This document shows, piece by piece, positions 56,020 to 64,000 of a DNA stretch of 64,000 nt; position 1 is the stretch's first letter, and each line of letters starts with the position of its first letter. This stretch comes from Oscheius dolichura (taxonomy: Eukaryota > Nematoda > Chromadorea > Rhabditida > Rhabditidae). A model generated the notes under the pieces. That model made no database searches and was not told the DNA's origin. It saw nothing but the letters and a program-made list of their open reading frames with translations. Position numbers and translations under genes: made by a program. Location of the stretch: NCBI GenBank assembly GCA_932521035.1, contig OW051496.1:10788001-10852000 (forward strand), written 5' to 3'.

Positions 56020-57934
56020 CTACCTAAACACATTGTTCAATCGGCTACGAAGTGCTTCAATTTTGCTCTGCGACCGAGAGCGTTGTTCGTCAGGGGCGAG
56101 GCAGTCCATAATGACGGCGACCTCTTCCATCTGCTCACTTTTGGTTCCATCAGATCCAATAGATCCACTCGTCGTTGTGATCGTCACTTGGCTGTCGTCA
56201 CAAGAGTCGGAAAGCCTAAAATTCGGTAACAATTCTCCCAGCTGGGAGGGGTAGACGTACTCTACAGCGGCAGCCGATCCCTTGACTAGATCATCGTCCA
56301 TGTTCCACTTGTTCCGTTGCATGAAGTTGTGGTTGACGAACTTGTCTTTTTTCAGTGGGGGAGCCCTGTTGAAAGCACCGTCCACGATGGCCATTCCTGT
56401 CTGAAAACAGCCTTTTTTGGGGGAGGACGGGGCGGGGATCTTCAAGGAGGAGGAGCAGGAGGATGAGCAGGAGGAGGACAAGGACGAGGATGAGAAGGAG
56501 GAAAGGGTGGAGGAGGATGACCAGAAAGAGGGAGGATAACGTTTCGAGGATACTCACTGCTATATTCTTGTCTATCAGGAAATTGCACTCAAAATCGTCG
56601 TCGTCCTCCCCCAAGGGGTTTAGAAGCGCCTCGGCCACTTTCATCCACCCGATGAGGAATCTAAACCAGGCTTTTCTCTAGATTTTTAGGTATTTCCTAC
56701 ATAAATTGAAAGATGGTCATAATTGGAACATAGATATCCAATGTTTTCTCTCCGCTGTTCACCGGGGGGATGATATACTGCCGGGATATCAGGCAGACGA
56801 AGAAATAGACACGGACAGCTAGAAACACAACCTGGAATGATGGTTATTTGGTGGAAGACAGGCTACAGTATCCCCTTTAAAGGTTCCAAAGGTTTAGGGC
56901 AGAGGAATGGTAATTTCTAGGAAGAAAAATAGCTAACTAACCTGAGGATACGATAGAGGAATAGGCACCCAGTCATAGTTAACAATCCTGGCCAAATCCG
57001 TCCGGAATTTATTCATTTCATTTTGGAAATTATTGAAGAACGTCGGCTGGATCTTGTCCTTTTCGAATTTCCTCTGTGCCGTGACACAGGCCCACTGGAC
57101 AGGGGCCCAGTATTTATTATACGGTATTTGAATACTCTGCAGTTCTTCTTTCTCCTCCCGCGTCATAAAACCTTCAAAGAGGGAATGATTCAGCCGAAAA
57201 CACCCACCTGCTCGGACAATTGATTCAATCGTGGGAAAACGGCGACGAACTTTCATACAAATGTTGCGGAAGACGAGTATTTGGGCCAGGATCAGGTAGC
57301 GGACGAGAGCACGCCGCACCATTACGGAATCATCGTCTTCTCCTCGGAAGGTGGTGGATATTAGCAGGGCGTTGCTGGAAATGGGGAGCATTGGTCAAGG
57401 TAGAGAAGACAGGGGTGTAGTTCCCCTAGAAAAGCCATAAAATTCTCGTTTATCAGAAGGGAAAGGAACGCGGGCTGGGGAAAATTTGGCATATTGGAGG
57501 TGATGAAAGGGGAGGCGGCAGGAGACTTCCAAGAAAGGAGCAGACCCACCCGGGATCCCTGGCTCCCATTTCTGAACCTACTTTTCGATCCATCCCATAT
57601 TATTAATGATTTGCTTCCATCTGTCAATAATTACATTCACAAAGAATCCGAGCATAAACGTCAGGGGGATATAATTCAACTGGGTCTCGAACATCAGCGC
57701 CAATCTTCCGAATTTTCTGGAAAAAAGACGATTTACACCCAAAAAGGAAAACTACTTTTGGGCATCTCCATCCAGACCAAATCTGTAGATTACAAAGACA
57801 ATATAGTAGCCAATAATCCAGACGAGGAGTTCTTTGTAGACGGACCGCCAGACGGATCCTCGCCATCGGAAGAGCAATTTAATGAATCCGACAGAATCCG
57901 AGGTTAGGATATCGAGGTTGTAGTTTACTGTCAT
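56020..57934 (-). CDS. Bestrophin family anion channel, gene 2
   Basis: ATG 57934 directly follows an acceptor (CTCTTCCAG). Exons encode [121 protein letters not shown], and the calcium clasp [20 protein letters not shown]. The cytosolic tail is Ser/Asp rich ([20 protein letters not shown]) and ends [10 protein letters not shown] with a stop at 56020-56022. The core matches gene 1 exon by exon, while the tails are unrelated. The calcium-clasp exon is almost identical in nucleotide sequence to gene 1 with differences only at silent positions over the stretch I compared. Arrangement is tail to tail. Same inferred function: calcium-gated chloride channel. Confidence 0.87.
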
Positions 57935-59327
57935 CTGGAAGAGAAAAAGATTTAGAGGTACTGTAAGCCTCTTGGTCACAAAATGAAAGCGTTAACGAGA
58001 ACAATAAGGGCTTTTGGGCCGAGACTGGGCGGAATTCTCGATCCCCTCTCGAAACTCCCCGGAAATTTGGTCAGCCGAGCTCGTACCAAGGTAAAATATC
58101 AAATCTCGTTCTAGTTTCTCGTCCTGCCCCGGAAATTTTTTGGAGGGTCTATCCTCCTCTCGCCCCGGATCCTAAAAACCCTGCCCCACCCAGTCCTGTA
58201 ACAGAATAGGTTCCTGACGGCTCTTTCAAATTTGGTAGGGTTCAAGTGGAGATAGTATGCTTGGAACTGGAGAATTACCCTTTCTTTTCCCAAAAATGAC
58301 TCCCGGAAAATAAGCAGAGAACGGAATAAGGGCCAAAGGACAGATTGGCGGCACGGTCACACTGTTCCTGAAACCATAAAATGTGAATTTATTTGCCTTT
58401 TTCAGTGTCCTCCTCCTCCGGGTCGGGAGATAAGGATGTTTGGTTTTGGAAAACTCGCGTCGCCTGATCAATTTATCATCCGTATTGTTTTTTACACACA
58501 GCCGAGCAACTTTATCTAGGGGATCGTTGCTGCCACCCGCCGGGGGCATCACGCCGTTTTCCGCTACCGGGAGGATGATAAGGGGGCGAGAGAGACAGCT
58601 GCTGGGGAAAATAACGCGACACATTTACCTTTTGTGGATGTTTTTAAAGAAAAGTAGAGGAAAGGCTTTTGTTTTGGGATGATAAGATTGAGAAACTCGA
58701 CAACCGGAGGACAGCTAATGGATTTGGGAATGAATGGACCGGGATGAGAACAGTTCCCGCGGCTATTTATGAACGATCTCTGTTTTTCAGACGGGAAAAA
58801 GGGGGAAAAGGAGAGAATCGAAGAAGAAAGACGGTCAAAGGGCGACCGAAAAGTTTTGTGTTATCATCTAGGCCCTAAAACCTTATACTATCTTTTATCA
58901 CCGGGGCAATTAAAGCCGAGCCGGGCCTTGTCCCCTGCCGCCATATCGTCTCCTCCTCATCTGCTGACTCGAAATGGCGTCAACGCCCCCTCACCCGCGT
59001 CAGGATTTTAATTATCGTCATTAAAGGACTGTCTTGTTATCTATTAAACGGGGTACTGTAGTTTATCCACTGCTTTATGTCCTTTCTTCGTAAACAGAGG
59101 AGGGCCCGCCTTCCCTTTGGACCATTCCCGCCAAAAAGGGCCTTCGCATCAGGATCTTTAGAATAAAGTACTATATTGTTTATTTATTCCCATTCAAAAG
59201 AAAAAGAAAGGCCATTTTAAGGACGATCAGTTTGGAAAGTCATCAACTGGAGGCGAGGTGTCAGCATCGGCGAGTGGCTGCTGGTACTGGCGGCAGCTAG
59301 ACGGTCCGCCAAAAAGGAGGACAGTAT
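57935..59327. other. Intergenic between bestrophin 2 and globin gene
   Basis: Promoter region of bestrophin 2 and 3' end of the globin gene (TTTATT at about 59178 on plus is AATAAA on minus). Open frames here show no recognised motif. Confidence 0.45.
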
Positions 59328-60231
59328 CTAAACCGTTTTGTTGACATGACAGACCGTGGTGATAAAATATACCATCCATCCTTTAACTGTTTCCCGGTGG
59401 GAACGTCCCGGGCCGACCCATTCTGTCACTGTGGCCATTAGCGAGGCGCCGAACTCCTCCCAATGCTTCGATCTGGAATTTATTGGTCTCTGTTTGTTTG
59501 TGAGCCTCTTTTCTAGGTTCGAAAGGGCTAATCAAAAGTCCAGGTCAATTTGTCTCCCCCTTATAGCCTCAAAACACGGAAGGCCTCCCCAAACCCACTT
59601 GATCCGGAAGCCACTGTGCCCCTGCCCGAGCATTGTCAGCCACGGCCTCAGCGCATTCTCCAGGTCATTTAGATTGTCCACAGTTATCTAACACACATAT
59701 CATTTGAGCCAGTAAGATTACAGTACCTGAAGCAGGTCCATAAAATGTCGGGTATGGCGACCAAAGCTGGTGGGATCCTCTCCGAAGACGGCCCTCCCAA
59801 TTCGGCTGTTCAAATCGGCCATCCATGAGTCACCGAATGTTGAACGGGAAAAACGATGCCATGATCTTCTAAAAAAAACAAGAGGACCATTAATTTGTCT
59901 CTCTGCGTACTTGATGAGAATTTGTCTTTCGGGAGTGATTATTGGCAGACGCGGGATCGGAGCAGGGCTGGCACTGCGACATCTGGAATACGGTAGATAG
60001 AGCTAGACGGAGGATGCCCTTCTCGTGGCTATTCCTCTTACTAACCTTCTGAGAGGCCTAGGAGTCTCCAGGCGGTGATCACTGGGAGGAATTGGCGACA
60101 GGCACGGGGACAGGGACATCGGGGAGACGCATGCCTGGAAATTGCCCGGGTCATTCCATCAAAAGCCAGCTGACCTCCTTATTGACGCGGTTGAAAGCAT
60201 CTTCAAAATATTGCTCGGGGTCGTGGAGCAT
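59328..60231 (-). CDS. Nematode globin-domain protein
   Basis: Six exons, 60231-60175, 60134-60046, 59982-59911, 59868-59727, 59687-59599 and 59472-59328, join with every phase consistent and give 197 residues. About 70 residues precede the globin fold (MLHDPEQYFEDAFNRVNKE, then a Pro/Ser-rich stretch). The A helix is ITPERQILIKRSWHRFSRS. The E helix FGRHTRHFMDLLQITVDNLN carries a candidate distal His (RHT), and TMLGQGHSGF carries the candidate proximal (F8) His. The H-helix region reads TVKGWMVYFITTVCHVNKT. No signal peptide is visible, so it is probably intracellular. Nematodes carry many divergent globins with roles in oxygen or redox sensing; the specific orthologue is unknown. The first ATG lies just after an acceptor (TTTTCAG), so it may be a trans-spliced start, though upstream exons are possible. 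Confidence 0.75.
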
Positions 60232-63200
60232 TGCCTGAAAAGGGGCGGTGGTGTGATTAACAGGGAGGACGACTAGAAAAAAACGGAGAGGTCTTCACGA
60301 GTCATTAGACAGGGGGACGAGAATAGGAAATGGGAAAGAGGAAGAGAGACGACGATGGTGGACAAGTTATGAGCGGGGGGAGGATGATGACTTGCATTTT
60401 GAATAAATTATGAGGACGAGGAAAAGGACGGCGACGACAACGGGAGGAGGACATCGTGCGCCGTTTCCTAGCAGCCTCCCTCGGCCCCTTTCCGGGACCT
60501 TTTATGAGTGGGGGGTCCATCCTCCTGAACCATCAAAATAGAACGGGGATTGGATCTCGTCTCCCTCTCTTTTAAAAGCACTCATCCGAGGGGAGGGCTT
60601 GACTGATCTCTTCTCATCTCCGGGGGTCGCCTCCCTCTAGTCAAGAGGAGGCCACGACGGCAGACGGTCTTCCTAAATAAAAAAGGAGAGTAGAAGAGGG
60701 GGAGGATACTCTCCAAAGTCAAGTCCCCCTCCTGAGACCACAAATGAGACAAAAAGGGGCCAATTGATGGCGTAATGTTGGAGCTGGAGTAAACATTTCC
60801 TTTGACATGTCAATTTTATTGGACTGAGCAGACGGCAGAGTGAGTATTCTAGGGACCAGGGGTCGCCACCAGACCCCCTCCAGGAGAAAAGGTCAGAAAT
60901 CCCCCCTCTCCTTGGGAAGGAAATGATAGATCCCGTAAATATGACGCAGCTGGGGGGCAATTGGGGAGACCTCTCTTTTTGCATAAATAAAGGTCTCGAG
61001 GAAAAGACGACGGCAACAACTACCAGAGTAGAGAGGACAGGGGGTATTTAAGACCTCTCGAGACACAGATGGCTCTGTAGAAAAACAGATGCGGGTGGAT
61101 GAGTCAGGGTGGAGCCAGGCTTTAGACCCCTGGTGGAGTTTAATGGTGGCAGATGATCTCTACAGGAAATTCGAATCAACAGGAGGTTAGAGAGATGAAT
61201 CGGATTAGAGAATCGAATCAGAGGGCGGTAAGTTATCTAGAGGTCATGGGCCGGGGAGGGAGACAGCGGCAGAGGCCCCTCTGGTCGGTCTCCTCTGCTC
61301 TTGGGAGGTACGCCTATTTCAGACGCGGCCCCAAACCGCCCTGTACTTGCTCTATTTATTCCAGGAGCCCTCGATACAGGTCAAAATAACCCCCGAGGCG
61401 ATTGGAACAAGTCGTGTGCTGGCTCGAGAAGATGAAGACGGCGTGGCAGACTGGGAGGATAGAGCGGAGAGGCCCAAGGCTATCCTCCAGCGGCCCAGCT
61501 CAGATAAGGATACAGTTTAACATCCACAGTAACTCGGAGAACGCCACAAGAACCATGCGGCAGGGCCTATAATGGCTGCGACTACTCTGCCCCAAACAGC
61601 TAGAACCTAGCAGTTGAAGCTCTCCCCCTCTCGGCTGAGTATCCCATAAGTGGGGGTTGTTTATCTTCCCCGGGTGTTTTAAAAGATCGGTGAAGAAGAA
61701 GATAATGGACAGAAAAGGAAAGAGAAAGGAACAAATAACGTAGGAGGAGGAGGGCGAGGAAGAGGAAGAGGAAGGTGGATAGATTTCAAGGAGGGGATCC
61801 TTCTTAAGTGATTTTTGTCCTCGAAGCCTGAAGGTCTCGAAACGAAAATAGCTTTTACTAATGTTTAGGAGAAGATCTCCTTCCGCGCTCCCGTGCGGCT
61901 GCCAAATGCCAACCGGGGCAGGGTGCACCTAGGAGACGGCTGCCTGCATGGAATACAAATTCTGACGCAGGGAAAAGTCACGGAGTGCCGTGAATTTCCA
62001 ATGGCACCAAAGAGAAAAAGGTGACGTTTTTTTTCTTCTGGGAGCAGAGATCCCGGTCAGGTGGATGACGAGGGTCAGGAGAAAAGAAAGAACAATCAAA
62101 AATTTGAGGTTCTCCGATTACTCCGGCTGCCTGCTGCCAGAGTGGGGAAGCCCAATGCCAAATTAGAACGGAGCCCTCGTTGGTAAATAAAGGACGGGAA
62201 AAAAGAGCGGGGGACTGCACGTTCCAGCGGGAGATGAACGTTCAGCAGTTCTTACTTTCATTACTGGGAGGGGGCGTTTTAGGAAGGAGAACTTGGATTC
62301 AAATGAAATGAAGCGACTGCACACATTGGTGAGCCGTTCTCCCCAAAGGAACAACACATCGTCTCGAGACCTCATATCTTACCGTACCTAGGAGTTCAGG
62401 GCCTCAATCTTAAAACAGCCTTTTCTAGGCTCCCAAGTCTGCTCCGCTGCCCCGAAGTCGGTGCTCTTGGTCTCTTTAGAGGACCTATTCCCAATTTCTT
62501 CGCTTTGATCCATTCCTAAGTGTCCTTGGACCCTATTCCCCTGGCTACCGTATCCTCTACATGGGATTCTGGGTTCTAAACCGTCCCTCGGAACTTAAAC
62601 CCTGTCCTGGCTCTTTTAGGCTCGCAATGCCAGCAGCTTTTACCAAATAGCCGACAGTAACCCTAGAGCCTGGGAGATTTGAAGATGGGTGCCCCATTCT
62701 CTTGTCCTAATAGTGGTCTAACCCAGAAAAGGAAGAAGAGGAAAAGGTCCAATGATGTGGAACTCTTCAGGGACCGGCGTCACTTGGCCCATTCCGTTGC
62801 TACCGCTTCCCTCTGGAAATATCCCGAAACTGACGCACAATGGTAACCATGTGACGACCAAAAGAGCCTTCTTCTGAAGGTTCAAGACACACAAAATCAT
62901 GGAATGGTCCCCCAAAAAAGATCTCTGAATTCGATCCTTTTTAAAGATAGTTTTGCCAGGAGGATGAGCCGGCCTCACGACGAGGATCGGCTGGGATCTA
63001 CCCCCCATGTGAATCAGTCTTTCTGCCCGGATGATCTTCTGGTATTTTCTAGAAAATGACAACATAATAATAAGGGAGGAGAGAGAAAAAGATGAGACGA
63101 CGTTCCAGGCAAGGGAGAGAAGTGCTAATCTGCCCTGAAAATGACGACCAATGAATAGACTAATTCAATTGGATTAACCAGAAGCAAATGGGCTGAAAAG

Positions 63201-64000
63201 GCGACGATGACGGCGGGAGGAAGAAGATGATGAAGAGAATACACGTGAGAGAAGGGCATATTCATTTTTTGGAACAGGGGGAAGAGGGCGGCTGCACTCG
63301 TAAAGCCTTGGCAAGACGAGGGACTGGAATTGAAATAAAGGATCCTCCAGCTGCCGAGAGTCTACGGGTGCAGGTGCCCGAAAATACGGTATTCAAATTA
63401 TAAGAAATGCATTTTATTAAAGGGTAGGAGAGGGAGGATAACACAGTTTTGAAAGACACGCGGAGAGATTTTGATGTGTTTTGGGGATAAAGGAACGAGA
63501 GAAAGGGGAGAGGAGGGAGACAATATTATCCTATTATTATTATCAGCTTTTTGCACTTGAGGACGAGAGAAAAAGGACAGAAAGGAAAGAATATGGGTAC
63601 GTGGAAGAGAGAGAGAGAGGGCAGCAGCCCTTTCCTTCCTCCTCTCTATTCAGTATCAGTATCATCATCAGTTTGACCGGCGAAACGGCGGGGATTTTTA
63701 CAGATAAGAAATGGTACATAGAACATTTTAGAGTGGAGGAGGACCGAGGAGGCGGCGTGGAGTTGAGGCAGCCTGAAAACGGAAAGCATTTAGTCATTTA
63801 GTCATTTTACAGTCATTTTGCCCCCATTTAGGACTCAAATTTGGAAAATCTAGAACGATTTAGGCCTTTAAAAAAAGTCGACTGGATGTTTCTTTGCCCG
63901 AGATACTGTAGTCTATTAGATTTTAGAGCTCCAGGACCTCATAGGACAGGTGGCCTAGAGAGACGAGAGGATAGGGGCCGACTCAGGGCCAGTCAGAAGC
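60232..64000. other. Terminal region with no supported gene
   Basis: About 3.8 kb, purine-biased on the plus strand, with many short frames and no recognised domains. A palindromic-repeat family member is at 63292-63373. Upstream non-coding or coding exons of the globin gene could lie here. Confidence 0.45.
63292..63373. repeat. Palindromic-repeat family member, inverted pair
   Basis: Left arm CTGCACTCGTAAAGCCTTGG (63292-) and right arm CTGCCGAGAGTCTACGGGTG then CAG (63351-63373) are in inverted orientation, with a 35-nt spacer, the same geometry as the 8.8-kb copy. Confidence 0.7.

Noticed and set aside
59515..59535. GGTTCGAAAGG, considered as a tRNA T-loop
   Set aside because: No matching acceptor, D or anticodon arms; it lies in a globin intron.
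1..64000. CRISPR arrays, bacterial operons, prophage or viral genes
   Set aside because: No direct-repeat arrays, ribosome-binding-site-led operons or viral hallmark proteins were seen; the window is eukaryotic throughout.

Overview
The window looks like nuclear DNA of a free-living rhabditid-type (clade V-like) nematode that is not a sequence I can name. The evidence is small exons separated by 35-60 nt introns with TTTTCAG-type acceptors, bare acceptor sites just upstream of many start codons (candidate trans-splice sites), and nematode-type families: a Str-class chemoreceptor, a WAGO-class Argonaute, ShKT, C-type lectin/CUB, supernumerary nuclear receptor, nematode globin and bestrophins. 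All protein genes below were rebuilt by eye from exon phases; none was checked by database search.

Layout. 1-5.6 kb is AT-rich and holds the 3' part of an RME-6/GAPVD1-like endocytic regulator, with a second gene close behind on the same strand. 5.6-11.2 kb (minus strand) holds two tandem secreted proteins with a vWA-like core and a CUB-like end. 11.2-19.7 kb is a long, pyrimidine-rich intergenic stretch with repeats, a 43-nt poly-C run and many TAATCC/GGATTA sites. 19.7-28.5 kb holds two adjacent Otx-class K50 homeobox genes in the same orientation (ceh-36/ceh-37 type) with a tRNA-Ser between them. 29.8-31.5 kb (minus) is a nuclear receptor with its DNA-binding domain near the C-terminus and no ligand-binding domain. 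32.7-38.3 kb holds an ShKT secreted protein (plus), a Str-like GPCR (minus) and a stomatin (minus). 38.9-39.9 kb is an intronless SH2-like gene. 40.5-44.0 kb (minus) is a WAGO-type Argonaute without the slicer residues. 46.8-48.4 kb (minus) is a two-lectin-domain plus CUB protein. 50.0-51.3 kb is a BAR-like gene. 52.6-57.9 kb is a convergent pair of bestrophins. 59.3-60.2 kb (minus) is a globin whose six exons are all phase-consistent.

Themes. The 18-38 kb stretch is rich in genes of sensory-neuron type: two Otx factors, an odr-7-like receptor, a chemoreceptor and a stomatin. The vWA/CUB, lectin/CUB and ShKT genes are secreted proteins of the kind induced at epithelia. A dispersed palindromic repeat with the core CTGCACCCGTAAA + TCTCGGCAG occurs at eight sites, three times as inverted pairs, one of them inside the last intron of a vWA/CUB gene. 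The last 3.7 kb and several intergenic stretches hold no gene I can support.
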